Of a stretch of 64,000 nt of DNA, positions 51,668-60,102 are shown one piece after another. Each line of letters opens with the position of its first letter. Positions within the stretch are counted from its first letter, which is position 1. Source of the stretch: Marisalimonas marina (GTDB lineage Bacteria > Pseudomonadota > Alphaproteobacteria > Puniceispirillales > Marisalimonadaceae). The notes under the pieces were generated by a model, which saw only the letters and a list, made by a program, of their open reading frames with translations, had not been told where the DNA came from and made no database searches. The position numbers were made by a program, and so were the translations under genes. The stretch covers positions 186,001 through 250,000 of the forward strand of contig JAYPPH010000005.1 in the NCBI GenBank assembly GCA_038131365.1. Reading direction: 5' to 3'.

Positions 51668-52525
51668 ATGGAATTTGATAGTTACATTGGAATAGATTGG
51701 TCAGGTGATAAAAACAAATACCAAAAAGGTATAAGTGTTGCAAAATGTTTAAAGTGTAATAAAGCACCTCAAATTATAAATCCACCTGAAAAATATTGGA
51801 CACGATCTAGCTTAATATCATGGTTAATTAAAGAGATATCTAAGGAAAAAATTTTAGTTGGGTTTGATTTTTCTTTTTCTTATCCATTTTATGATCAGTC
51901 ATCATATTTCCCTGGTTTAAAAGATAGTCCTGTAAATACATTAAATTTATGGAAGTTAATTGAAACTCTGAACGTTGAATATAATAATTTTTATGGAGGT
52001 GGAATTTGGAATATAGATCCATACAAAAACTTTTATAATGCTCCTAGTTCTAAAGGAAAGCTATATTCATCAAGAAGGAGATTAACAGAAATTCATGCTA
52101 AAGCTATGATGCATTCTCCAAGTCCTACTTTTAATTGTGTAGGACCAGGTGCAGTTGGTACAGGATCTATTGCAGGAATGAGAATGCTAAATTTTTTAAA
52201 AAATAAAGTTCATATTTGGCCATTTGAAGAAATTATACCTTTTAAAAAAAGTGTTGTCGTTGAGATTTTTCCAACATTTTATTTTAGATTAGCAAATGTA
52301 AAACCAATTAAAGATTTAGGCTACACAATAGAAAATATTAATAAGGCATTGGATTTTTTTAAATCACAACCTCTTTCAAATGATCAAGAAATTAAAGGTC
52401 CAGATCAGGATGATGCAGATTCAATAATTTCTTCTGCTGCCTTGAGGTTTTTTTCTGATAAGGATGTAGTTTGGCAAGTTCCCAGCAAGTCTAAAAAAGA
52501 AGGATGGATATTTGGTGTTCAATAA
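51668..52525 (+). CDS. DUF429-like conserved protein with predicted RNase H-like fold
   Basis: Function unknown. The ATG at 51668 gives 285 aa; the TTG at 51659 lies in the terminator T-tract and is rejected. The layout resembles RNase H-like nuclease relatives (DUF429): YIGIDWSGDKN at the N-terminus (first acidic strand), KILVGFDFSFSYPF (second), VVVEIFPTFYFRLA, and GPDQDDADSIISSAAL near the C-terminus with clustered acidic residues. Long conserved-looking middle with CVGPGAVGTGSIAGM. The catalytic role is inferred from this acidic pattern only. Confidence 0.7.
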   Translation: MEFDSYIGIDWSGDKNKYQKGISVAKCLKCNKAPQIINPPEKYWTRSSLISWLIKEISKEKILVGFDFSFSYPFYDQSSYFPGLKDSPVNTLNLWKLIETLNVEYNNFYGGGIWNIDPYKNFYNAPSSKGKLYSSRRRLTEIHAKAMMHSPSPTFNCVGPGAVGTGSIAGMRMLNFLKNKVHIWPFEEIIPFKKSVVVEIFPTFYFRLANVKPIKDLGYTIENINKALDFFKSQPLSNDQEIKGPDQDDADSIISSAALRFFSDKDVVWQVPSKSKKEGWIFGVQ

Positions 52526-52558
52526 AATATTATTTACATCTAATTTAAGGACAAATAA

Positions 52559-53566
52559 ATGGCTTCTCTAGTAATACCAATCTCTGAAGATGGTTCACGA
52601 CTTGATAGATGTATAAGACGAATTTTAGGTAACATTAATCAGGGATGCTAGAGAAACACCTTAGGTCTGGGTTTATTCTTCTAGATAATAAAAAAGTTAA
52701 ATCTTCTGAAAAAGTTAAATCTGGACAATTACTAAAATATTCAGAAAAAATTAACTTCTCAAACTCGACTACTGATCGAAAGTTGAATCAGGTTTCAGAA
52801 AATTTTTATAAAACATTATACGATCAAATTTATATTAAAGAGAATGATCATTATATTGCTTTTAATAAACCAAGTGGATTAGCTGTCCAAGGAGGATCTG
52901 GTATTAAATATAATATTGATGAAATGTTGCAATATAAATTTGGTAAAAATAAAACACCAAAGCTTATTCACAGAATAGACAAGGATACTTCTGGCTTATT
53001 ATTAGTTGCCAAAGATCAAATTTCAGCTAAAAAATTTGCAAATTATTTTAAAGAAAAGAAAAATTTTAAAAGTTTATTTAGCACTTGTTTCACCTGTTCC
53101 TAAAAAAGAAAGTGGTACAATTAATTCTTCACTTATTAAGTCAGGAATAGAAGGTAATCAAAAAATGATTATAGATGATGATAATGGTAAGATTTCAATT
53201 ACTGAATATAAAGTTTTAAACGAAGTAGGCTCAAGAGTTGGCTTATTAGCTTTATATCCTAAGACAGGACGTACACATCAACTAAGAGTCCATTTGGAGT
53301 CTATAAATGCGCCTATTTTGGGTGATAGAAAATACACAGGTTTATCTGATGTTTTTTCGTCTGCTGTGAATTTACCAGGGCATAAAAATGTTTCTAATAT
53401 TAAATGGAAACCAGATAATATTAAAAATTTACAACTTCATGCTTTTTCTATTACGTTACCATCAGGTGAAACAATAGAAGCACCACTTACAGATGAATTT
53501 AAAAGAAATCTGGACTTTTTAGGATTAAACTTACCTTCAAACATAAATCATATTTTTCATATATAA
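52559..53566 (+). CDS. rluC: RluC/RluD-family 23S rRNA pseudouridine synthase, two compensating frame breaks
   Basis: Converts uridines to pseudouridine in 23S rRNA. Three frames together give a complete protein of about 335 aa. The S4-like N-terminus (SRLDRCIRRILGNINQG) stops at the TAG at 52649-52651. The middle (from about 52645: MLEKHLRSGFILLDNKKV to the catalytic LIHRIDKDTSGLLLVAK with the active Asp) needs a base missing near 52642-52644. The last part (LKVYLALVSPVPKKESG, TGRTHQLRVHLE) needs one base fewer at the A5 at 53059-53063. The net shift is zero. Gene order rluC-phosphatase-ATP12 is usual in Alphaproteobacteria. Confidence 0.85.
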
Positions 53567-53579
53567 CTGGAGATGAACT

Positions 53580-54251
53580 TTGGCACAAAATTTAAGATTA
53601 GCATTATTTGATTACGATGGAACAATAGTTGATTCTGCCATAATGATAGTTGAAGGAGCAATTGCAGCATTTAGAATTTGTGGGCTGCCTGACCCTGATC
53701 CTGCAAAAGTAAGAGAAAATATAGGAAAACCTCTTGCAATTGCCCTAGATGAGTATATGCCTCCAGGTTTTAATGTAACCCCAAATGAAATTTCAGAAGC
53801 ATATAGATCTTGGTATGCTGAGCAGGGTAGATTGGGTCTCCAAAACGAACCACTATATCCTGGTGTTGTAGAATTATTAAAAGAATTAAAATCTAATGAT
53901 TGGCTTATAGGAATAGCGACAAACAAATCTAGAATTGGATTAACAAATGGGTTAGCCAAACATAATCTCTCAGACATGTTTGATATTACCTTAAGCACGG
54001 ATGAAAATATTGCTAAACCCAATCCTGCGATGGCTATAAGGGCAATGAATGAGCTTGGTGTTGAGAAAAACTATTGTGTAATGATTGGAGATACAATCAA
54101 TGATATTGGTTTAGGGGTGAACGCAGGGATAGTAAGCATTGGGGTTACATGGGGTTATAATGACAAGAATCTTTTATCATCAGCTGGTGCAGATTACCTT
54201 GTTGATGATGCTAATCAATTGAGTGTTTTAATGAAAAAACTATTTATTTAA
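53580..54251 (+). CDS. HAD-superfamily phosphatase, phosphoglycolate-phosphatase-like
   Basis: Phosphomonoesterase of the HAD type, 223 aa. Motif I LFDYDGTIVDSA carries both catalytic aspartates, motif II is IGIATNKS, and motifs III/IV are NPAMAIRAM (with the preceding Lys) and MIGDTINDIGLGVNAG. A cap domain lies between ~20 and 90. Start is TTG at 53580. Lies between rluC and the ATP12 gene; substrate not determined by sequence. Confidence 0.9.
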   Translation: MAQNLRLALFDYDGTIVDSAIMIVEGAIAAFRICGLPDPDPAKVRENIGKPLAIALDEYMPPGFNVTPNEISEAYRSWYAEQGRLGLQNEPLYPGVVELLKELKSNDWLIGIATNKSRIGLTNGLAKHNLSDMFDITLSTDENIAKPNPAMAIRAMNELGVEKNYCVMIGDTINDIGLGVNAGIVSIGVTWGYNDKNLLSSAGADYLVDDANQLSVLMKKLFI

Positions 54252-54253
54252 AA

Positions 54254-54946
54254 ATGAAGAAATTTTGGGAAACAATCGAAATAAAAAAAGTTTCGTCTAA
54301 GGAATTTTACATTTTATTAGACAATAAAAAATTGAAAACACCACTAAAGAAGGAGCTAATTCTTTCAAATCATTTAATGGCAAAAGAAGTATTAAAGGAG
54401 TGGGATCAAAGCTCTGATATTATTAATACCGATGATTTAGTTTTTTATGGTTTATTATCAACAGCTATTGATAGAGTTCGTGAAGAAAAAAACTCATATA
54501 TTAATGATATAATCAATTTTATCGATACAGACTTAATTTGTTACAGAGCAGATAATCCAATCGATTTGGTATCCTTTCAAAATAAACATTGGGATCCAAT
54601 TATTTCGCTTATAGAAAAATATATTAATACTAAAGTAAGTGTCTTTAAGGGCGTTATGCCTTCACAACAAAATTCAAAAGTACATCATAAAATTAAGAAT
54701 TTGGTTGTTGAGCTTAGTGATGTTCAGATATCAGTTCTTCATAGAATAACTAATCTTATTGGCTCTGTTTTTTTAGCCTTATGTATTTTAAAAAAGGATT
54801 TATCAAATAAACAAGCTTTTGAATTGTCTTTTCTTGATGAGTTATGGCAAGCTGAAAATTGGGGATATGAAGAAGATGCATCAGCAAAAAGAAAAAAAAT
54901 AAGAACTGAATTAAATAGATTAATTCTTTTTATAGATTGCATCTAA
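54254..54946 (+). CDS. ATP12-family F1-ATPase assembly chaperone
   Basis: Chaperone that binds the F1 alpha subunit during ATP synthase assembly; the family is confined largely to Alphaproteobacteria and mitochondria. The 230 residues include KKFWETIEIKKVSSKEFYILLDNKKLKTPLKKEL (parts: FYILLDNKKLKTPLKKELIL), LLSTAIDRV, DLICYRADNPIDLVSFQ and FLDELWQAENWGYEEDA near the end. It starts 2 bp after the phosphatase stop, and its 3' end is followed by a small helical gene. Confidence 0.93.
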   Translation: MKKFWETIEIKKVSSKEFYILLDNKKLKTPLKKELILSNHLMAKEVLKEWDQSSDIINTDDLVFYGLLSTAIDRVREEKNSYINDIINFIDTDLICYRADNPIDLVSFQNKHWDPIISLIEKYINTKVSVFKGVMPSQQNSKVHHKIKNLVVELSDVQISVLHRITNLIGSVFLALCILKKDLSNKQAFELSFLDELWQAENWGYEEDASAKRKKIRTELNRLILFIDCI

Positions 54947-54978
54947 ACGTAATTAACAATTTTACTAATAATTTTATA

Positions 54979-55359
54979 ATGGCTGTAAAAATAAATTTAG
55001 AAAATTATGTTATATATTTAAATCCTCATGCAAAAATTTTGTTATTAGAGTACCAAATAGCTCTAAAAAATAAATTATGGGCAACCTCTATTATATTATC
55101 CTTAACTATAATAGACAATATTTTGTCAGATGAGAGTAATTTAGATTTTATTGATGGTCTAGAATTGAATAGATTAAAAAATCTAAAGGATCTTCACTGG
55201 TTGAGAATGAAAAGAAATCAAATTCTTCATTATGAAGGTCCGGTTGAGGGGTTTTGGGGAAATTATAAGAGTGATATTATTTTAAGAGAGGATGCAATAA
55301 GATCTGATTTAATAATTCATAGATTTTTAAAAGAATTTTTTAGTCACAAGAGTTTATGA
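54979..55359 (+). CDS. Small helical protein with a HEPN-like motif, ATP12-linked
   Basis: I do not recognise a named family. From the ATG at 54979 it is 126 aa; the frame is open from 54937 but that part overlaps the ATP12 gene. Predicted all-helical, with YQIALKNKLWATSIILSLTIIDNIL (parts: LWATSIILSLTIIDNIL) and a later WLRMKRNQILHYEGPVEGFWG, quoted in parts as MKRNQILHYEGP. RNQILH fits R-polar-x3-H, the catalytic pattern of HEPN ribonucleases. No antitoxin gene is beside it. It converges on lipB, overlapping by 6 bp. Confidence 0.7.
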   Translation: MAVKINLENYVIYLNPHAKILLLEYQIALKNKLWATSIILSLTIIDNILSDESNLDFIDGLELNRLKNLKDLHWLRMKRNQILHYEGPVEGFWGNYKSDIILREDAIRSDLIIHRFLKEFFSHKSL

Positions 55360-56007
55360 AACTTTAAATAAGCCATAATTTCCAAAAACTTTTTCAAAAT
55401 TTATTTTTAGACTACTATCTAAATCACGCAGGCTAATTTTTTTACCTAGTTTGTGTAGACTAGTTATACCACCGTCCGTAACGCCACATGGCACAATGTT
55501 TTTGAAAACATCAAGGTCTGGGTTAATATTTATTGAAACACCATGAAAAGTTACCCAACTTGAAATTCTTATTCCTAATGCACAAATCTTATCATATCGA
55601 TTATCATTGTTCTTAACCCAAACCCCAGGTTTATCATCTATTCTTGTTCCATTAATAGAAAATTCATCCAAAGTTAAAATTAATAATTCTTCTAGAGCAT
55701 ATACATATGCTTTAACATCTTGTTGTCTATTTCTAAGATTAAGCATTAAATAAACAACTCTTTGACCTGGCCCATGCCATGTCCATTGACCTCCTCTACC
55801 ACTAGACCTTGTTTCTACTTTGTCATTTTTTAAGTCTTCTTTTTTAGCTGAAGTGCCACCGGTATAAATTGGCTCATGTTCTAAGAGCCAAACAAGTTCT
55901 TTGGCTGAATTTTGTTTTATTTCTAAAACTCTTTTTTCCATTTCAGAAATTGCAAAATCATATCCAACAAGAGCTTTTGAAATTTTCCAATCAACGCCTT
56001 CAAACAA
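55354..56007 (-). CDS. lipB: Lipoyl(octanoyl) transferase LipB
   Basis: Moves octanoate from acyl carrier protein to lipoyl domains. The 217 residues have the signature RGGQWTWHGPGQRVVYLMLNL (parts: GGQWTWHGPGQ), KICALGIRISSWVTFHGVSINI (parts: KICALGIRISSWVTFHG, with the catalytic lysine) and VPCGVTDGGITSL with the catalytic cysteine. Start is TTG at 56007, with GGAAGG upstream. Complete and intact. Confidence 0.95.
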   Translation of the reverse strand: MFEGVDWKISKALVGYDFAISEMEKRVLEIKQNSAKELVWLLEHEPIYTGGTSAKKEDLKNDKVETRSSGRGGQWTWHGPGQRVVYLMLNLRNRQQDVKAYVYALEELLILTLDEFSINGTRIDDKPGVWVKNNDNRYDKICALGIRISSWVTFHGVSININPDLDVFKNIVPCGVTDGGITSLHKLGKKISLRDLDSSLKINFEKVFGNYGLFKVS

Positions 56008-56096
56008 TTTAGTTATTCCTTCCTACAATATATTAAATATATTATTTATCTTGCAATATGCATAACCTTTTGTTATCGCAATATATCAAATTAAAT

Positions 56097-56183
56097 GCGG
56101 CTGTGGCGGAACCGGTAGACGCGCAGCGTTGAGGTCGCTGTGGGATAAAACCCGTGGAAGTTCAAGTCTTCTCAGCCGCACCA
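56097..56183 (+). tRNA. tRNA-Leu (anticodon GAG)
   Basis: Class II tRNA of 87 nt with encoded CCA. Acceptor stem GCGGCTG/CAGCCGC is perfect, the anticodon stem CAGCG/CGCTG holds TTGAGGT (anticodon GAG), a long variable arm (GGGATAAAACCCG) follows, and the T loop reads TTCAAGT. It is divergent from lipB and stands next to a decayed gene. Confidence 0.96.
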
Positions 56184-56293
56184 TTTCCCATGTTAACCAA
56201 TTGAAATGTTTTTGCTTGATTCAGATAGATAAAAAGCTAATCTATCTCTGGTAATTCATTATCATAATCTTTAGTTACATTATCTATTTAGGG

Positions 56294-57049
56294 TTAATCT
56301 TCTAATTTGAAGAATTGTTCTTGTTCAAATTTGAAAATTTTTAAGTTTATCAAAGTCTTTTTCAGCATTTCTATCTGTATTTCTATATCTCTAATAGCAA
56401 AGTTGTTTTTTCTGTTTTTCAACAGATACAATATTTTCAAAGCGATTGTTAAGATGTTCTTTACTCTTTTTTTGGCTTCAATAATTTCAAATACAAAAAG
56501 AAAGAAATTTTTTCCATTTATCATTATCATTATATTCTGCATTTAAAACATGATGTAAGCGTATCTCACCTTTTGCTTTTCCATCTACATTAATAGGTCT
56601 AAGGATTTCAAATTTTGATTTGATGAAAAATTTTTGATATTTGCTTCTTTATAATCATCTTTATTTTGAAAATCATCTTTGTTTAGTAATTCTTTTTTCA
56701 ATGAACCAGTCTCAAACAAAGAGCCTTCTTCTAATTCTTCATTATGTACAAATCCATTACTTAACTGATCATCTATAAGAAAAAAATATCTAATATTTTG
56801 ATTTCAAAAATTTTAAAAGTTGCATTAAACAATCTGTATTTATCAAATTCAAAGGATGTTATGGGTTTGATTTCAGTTTGAAAAGCAATAAAAGTAGTAT
56901 TTGGTTTAACAATATTAAAGCCAAAGACTGATAATAGTTTAAATGGAAATAATCTTTTTGATAGAAATTTTCCATTTACCTTCCCAGATGGTTTGGAACA
57001 AAGACAACAGGTCTATTTCATCGTCATATTCTTTTATATTTTCAGCCAT
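56294..57049 (-). pseudogene. Decayed Wzz-like chain-length determinant protein
   Basis: Reading the minus strand from the ATG at 57049 gives MAENIKEYDDEIDLLSLF then QTIWEGKWK, the N-terminal signature of Wzz-type polysaccharide chain-length regulators, and stops after 36 codons. Further Wzz-like pieces follow in other frames: KPNTTFIAF, EIKPITSFEFDKYRLFN, IDDQLSNGFVHNEELEEGSLFETG, GKAKGEIRLHHVLNAEYNDNDKWKK (parts: LHHVLNAEYNDNDKWKK), NRFENIVSVEKQKK and FAIRDIEIQIEMLKK. At least four frame changes and several stops mean it is not expressed as one protein. No polysaccharide genes surround it. Confidence 0.8.
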
Positions 57050-57365
57050 CACATTTTCCTTTAACTGAGAAATAATTATTTCCTATAAACACCAATAATG
57101 ATGAGTGAATAATCCCATTTCTATAAAATTACAATTATCTTATTAAATTTATATAGTTAAAATTATATTAACTTACGTAAAAACAAACTCAATTTATATT
57201 TGATATAATAACCAATTCATGCCTTTCACTGTGCAATGGTAACGGTTAATTTAACTTCATCCATTAATGAATTTTCATGGTTATAGCCGTTTGTATCTAA
57301 CTAAACCCATCATTCCTGCTTATTTAAGGAAATTTAAAACTGAAATAAAATTTAACATTTATTTA
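57050..57365. other. Intergenic stretch without a recognised gene
   Basis: About 316 bp between the start of the Wzz-like pseudogene and the GYD gene. It is very AT-rich. A perfect TATAAT at 57204-57209 could be a -10 element for the GYD gene, but no convincing -35 sits 16-18 bp upstream. The open frame from 57267 joins the GYD gene but its first 33 codons look non-coding. I see no RNA gene or repeat here. Confidence 0.5.
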
Positions 57366-57695
57366 ATGGAAATGAAATTCATATTTTTAGGTAATTATAG
57401 TAATGCAGGACTTCAAGGATTTATGAAAAATCCTGATCAAGATAGAAAATCAGTAATTTCTTCAATGATGGAAAAAGCGGGTGGAACACTAGAAAATTTA
57501 TATCTAACAAGGGGTAATTATGATGTGGTTGTAATTGGTGATGCACCTGATTTTGAAACAGTTGGTGCAATTAAAATGATGATACTAGCAACTGGCGCTT
57601 TTGATGAAGCTGTAATTTTAGAAGAGGCAAATTTCAATAAAATAGCAAAGAAAGCTTCTGATATTGCAAGTTCATATAAGTCACCTAACTCATAA
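57366..57695 (+). CDS. GYD-domain protein
   Basis: Small conserved protein family of unknown function with a ferredoxin-like dimeric alpha/beta fold. The ATG at 57366 or 57372 gives 108-110 aa. GYD features include KFIFLGNYSNAGLQGF, KAGGTLENLYLTRGNYDVVVIGDAPD (parts: LYLTRGNYDVVVIGDAPD; the name-giving GxYD is GNYD here) and ILATGAFDEAVI. The upstream 33-codon extension is rejected for lack of a ribosome-binding site and conserved pattern. Monocistronic. Confidence 0.85.
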   Translation: MEMKFIFLGNYSNAGLQGFMKNPDQDRKSVISSMMEKAGGTLENLYLTRGNYDVVVIGDAPDFETVGAIKMMILATGAFDEAVILEEANFNKIAKKASDIASSYKSPNS

Positions 57696-57808
57696 ACTCA
57701 TTAAAACTAGAAATCTACAAGTGAAAATATTTCTATTGTCTCATTCATAAAGATTTAAGAATAAGTGTTATAGAAAATTAAATTGATATAATTAAGCTTC
57801 AATTATTT

Positions 57809-58354
57809 TTAATTGATCTTGCTTAAAATACTTTCAATAACTTTAGGATATAAATCATGCTCTAAAGTTTGCAGACGTTTTGTTAATGATACGATTGTAT
57901 CATTTTCCTCTATTTTTATAGACTCCTGCTGAATTATTTCTCCAGTATCTACTCCTTCATCCACATAATGTATAGTAACTCCCGTGTATTTAGCACCACT
58001 TTCCAGAGCTTGTTGAATAGCATTTAGCCCTTTAAATTCTGGTAAAATAGAAGGGTGAACATTAATAATTGAATGTTTTGGTAAGGAATTTATAAACTTC
58101 TTACTTAATAACCTCATAAAGCCTGCTAAAACTAGTAATTTAATATCATGAATTTTGACTAATTCAGATACATGTTCTTCTAATGATGATAAATTTTTCC
58201 ATGAGTAAGTTGGAATATTAGATTTTTGAGCAATTTTTAAACCAGGAGCTTCAGGATTATTTGAAACAACAAAACTTACATTTATACCCCTTTTAATGAT
58301 TGCATTTAGGTTTGAGCCATTACCACTCAATAATACAGCTATTTTTTTATTCAT
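57809..58354 (-). CDS. purN: Phosphoribosylglycinamide formyltransferase PurN
   Basis: Third step of purine synthesis, using 10-formyltetrahydrofolate. The 181 residues have VLLSGNGSNLNAII, the formyl-transfer block IINVHPSILPEFKGLNAI with catalytic Asn and His, and HYVDEGVDTGEII with the catalytic Asp. Complete. The usual partner purM is not adjacent, so the gene stands alone. Confidence 0.95.
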   Translation of the reverse strand: MNKKIAVLLSGNGSNLNAIIKRGINVSFVVSNNPEAPGLKIAQKSNIPTYSWKNLSSLEEHVSELVKIHDIKLLVLAGFMRLLSKKFINSLPKHSIINVHPSILPEFKGLNAIQQALESGAKYTGVTIHYVDEGVDTGEIIQQESIKIEENDTIVSLTKRLQTLEHDLYPKVIESILSKIN

Positions 58355-58437
58355 TGTTCTTTTCTATGATTCTTTATTTTGTAACTTTTTATATATACAA
58401 TCTTCCTATTTTTCATAATGACTAATAAATAAATCAT

Positions 58438-59079
58438 ATGAAAACTTTAAAAATAGAATTTTTAACGTGTTTTCTTCTTGGTATGTCGATGTCTAAATTT
58501 TTTTCTTTCACTCTTCTTTTTCTTTATATATTCCAATCTATTGCTATTGCAAACCCTTCAAAGGACAATTCTCTAAAATATCTTGTAAACGCTTTAATTG
58601 AAATAAATCATCCTAAAGCTTTTCGAGTAGCTTCAGATTTAGAAAAAATTAGAACAGATATTAAAACTTATAACTTAATTATAAGAAAAGCTGACTTAGA
58701 CTTTAATGACTTAAAAAAAATAGCAGAAGCTATAAAACAAGTTCAAAAATCAAGAGGACCAGATTTAATTACTTTAAGTATGAGTTTTAATAAAAATATT
58801 AAGGATAAAGGACTTAATCTTATTCTAAATGTTATCCCACACACTACAAAGATTTTAGCATTTGTTGAGTGTGGTTTAACAGATACTGGAGCTTTGAAAA
58901 TTATAGAGTATGCTTATAAAAATAAAAATCTTAATCAAATCTATTTAGAGGGAAATTTTTTTTCACAATCAATTCAAAATAAATTTAATAAATTAAAAAT
59001 AGATAGGCCCCAATTAACAATAATAAGTCAATGGCCTAGTGAGACATTTAAGGAAATGGTTAGAAAAAATTATAATTGA
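58438..59079 (+). CDS. Secreted or periplasmic protein with leucine-rich-repeat-like units
   Basis: I do not recognise a named family. It has 213 aa; an internal ATG at 58483 would place a typical signal peptide (KFFSFTLLFLYIFQSIAIA) at the very N-terminus with cleavage after AIA-NP. The mature part contains repeats resembling ribonuclease-inhibitor-type LRRs: DLITLSMSFNKNIKDKGLNLIL, TKILAFVECGLTDTGALKII and LNQIYLEGNFFSQ (each quoted under 22 residues split as LITLSMSFNK, ILAFVECGLTDTGALKII and LNQIYLEGN). Likely a periplasmic protein-binding scaffold. Function unknown. Confidence 0.65.
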   Translation: MKTLKIEFLTCFLLGMSMSKFFSFTLLFLYIFQSIAIANPSKDNSLKYLVNALIEINHPKAFRVASDLEKIRTDIKTYNLIIRKADLDFNDLKKIAEAIKQVQKSRGPDLITLSMSFNKNIKDKGLNLILNVIPHTTKILAFVECGLTDTGALKIIEYAYKNKNLNQIYLEGNFFSQSIQNKFNKLKIDRPQLTIISQWPSETFKEMVRKNYN

Positions 59080-59164
59080 TGTTTTAGGAATAACAAACCA
59101 TTAGCAAATATTTGTGTTAATTAGCTCCAGCTATTCCTAATTAACTATTTATTAAAGTAAAAAA

Positions 59165-59398
59165 CTAAATACTTTTACTTTCTTTTTTAATTTTTTCTTC
59201 AAGATGGCCAATCATCACCCTTCTCATATAGATAGCTCGTGATCGGTCTGTAAAAGAGTATTCACGGATATCATCGTGGCTGATCCTAATAGAAAAGCTA
59301 TAAAAAGCTCCACTTTTCTTAACACTAGAGGCGCTTCCTGCTGCAATCTTACTAGGGTTTACTAATGTTCCAAACTTAGTTTCTATAATATTTGTCAT
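59165..59398 (-). CDS. Small protein of unknown function (77 aa)
   Basis: Not recognised. It begins ATG, with GGGGAG about eight bases upstream, a good ribosome-binding site. The sequence (FGTLVNPSKIAAGSASSVKK, FYSFSIRISHDDIREYSF, RAIYMRRVMIGHLEEKI) suggests a small alpha/beta protein. No membrane segment. It lies 3' of a 114-aa gene on the same strand, 84 bp away. Confidence 0.5.
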   Translation of the reverse strand: MTNIIETKFGTLVNPSKIAAGSASSVKKSGAFYSFSIRISHDDIREYSFTDRSRAIYMRRVMIGHLEEKIKKESKSI

Positions 59399-59482
59399 TA
59401 TAAATTCTCCCCATAAATGACATCAATACGTAATTTGATAATAAAAAATCGTTAAAGTCAAAACATTTTTAATTTGATTAAA

Positions 59483-59827
59483 TCAACAAGATTCATACAT
59501 AAAGTGTGACCTTTCTGATGTATGCTCCCTTACGTGAGTACCCCATCTACCTTTTTCGACAGCAACTGACCACTCGTCACTATTAACTACTTCCGGACTA
59601 TCTAACTCATATATTGCCACAAATTTTTGATGGGGAGCATCCATTGATTTGGTTTCTCCACCTATAGAAAACGAAAAAGGAAGCCCTCTTCCTCTATAAA
59701 CTTTTTGAACACCAGGAACTTCTAACAAATAAGGAACGTGTTCTGTATCGTAAACTTCATTAAATAAATCTTCATATTCAGGTTTAACATTCATTGATAC
59801 TATAAAAAAGTATTTAGGTTTAGACAT
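59483..59827 (-). CDS. Small dimeric alpha/beta-barrel-like protein (114 aa)
   Basis: Function unknown. The layout KYFFIVSMNVKPEYEDLFNEVYDTEHVPYLLEVPGVQKVYRG (parts: FFIVSMNVKPEYEDLFNEVY and HVPYLLEVPGVQKVYRG) is that of the stress-responsive or EthD-like dimeric barrel proteins: a strand, a helix with xxWY/Y-H, then PGV and a second strand FVAIYELDSPEVVNSDEW. No catalytic residue is evident. ATG preceded by AAGGAG at a suitable distance. Confidence 0.65.
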   Translation of the reverse strand: MSKPKYFFIVSMNVKPEYEDLFNEVYDTEHVPYLLEVPGVQKVYRGRGLPFSFSIGGETKSMDAPHQKFVAIYELDSPEVVNSDEWSVAVEKGRWGTHVREHTSERSHFMYESC

Positions 59828-59845
59828 AATAACTCCTTATATTTA

Positions 59846-60091
59846 TTATATTAGTTTAATAAGTGCTTCTTTTTTTCTTCTGTTTAACTTCTTGATTTCC
59901 ATCTCTCTTTTAGTAGCCATGCTCCTATTTTGAAAATTTTCTGTATAAACTATTTCAAGAGGTTTACGGCCACGTAAATATTTGGCTCCTTTTCCTAAAA
60001 TATGATTTTCAAATCTTTTTTTTAAATCATTTGTAATGCCAGTATAAATTGTGTTGTCATCACATAAAAGCATATAAACACACCATTCCAT
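59846..60091 (-). CDS. GIY-YIG nuclease-domain protein (UPF0213/YhbQ-like)
   Basis: Stand-alone GIY-YIG domain, 81 aa. The two strands read WCVYMLLCDDNTIYTGIT, with VYM and YTG in place of GIY and YIG. The helix arginine (NDLKKRFENH) and the glutamate in AKYLRGRKPLEIVYTENF (parts: LRGRKPLEIVYTE) with later TKREMEIKKL fit the active-site layout. Homologues are common accessory proteins of uncertain function. It lies 11 bp downstream of the ABC ATPase gene stop, same strand. Confidence 0.9.
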   Translation of the reverse strand: MEWCVYMLLCDDNTIYTGITNDLKKRFENHILGKGAKYLRGRKPLEIVYTENFQNRSMATKREMEIKKLNRRKKEALIKLI

Positions 60092-60102
60092 TCAACTTAA
60101 TC

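Noticed and set aside
56307..56546. Plus-strand open frame of 79 codons rich in Phe and Ile
   Set aside because: Antisense shadow of the AT-rich Wzz-like pseudogene; no ribosome-binding site or family pattern.
56097..57365. Mobile element inserted at tRNA-Leu
   Set aside because: No integrase, transposase, duplicated tRNA 3' end or terminal repeats are visible; only a decayed Wzz-like gene.
59084..59140. Bidirectional terminator from TTAGGAATA/TATTCCTAA
   Set aside because: The arms are separated by about 39 bases and no T-tract adjoins the stem, so the support is too weak.
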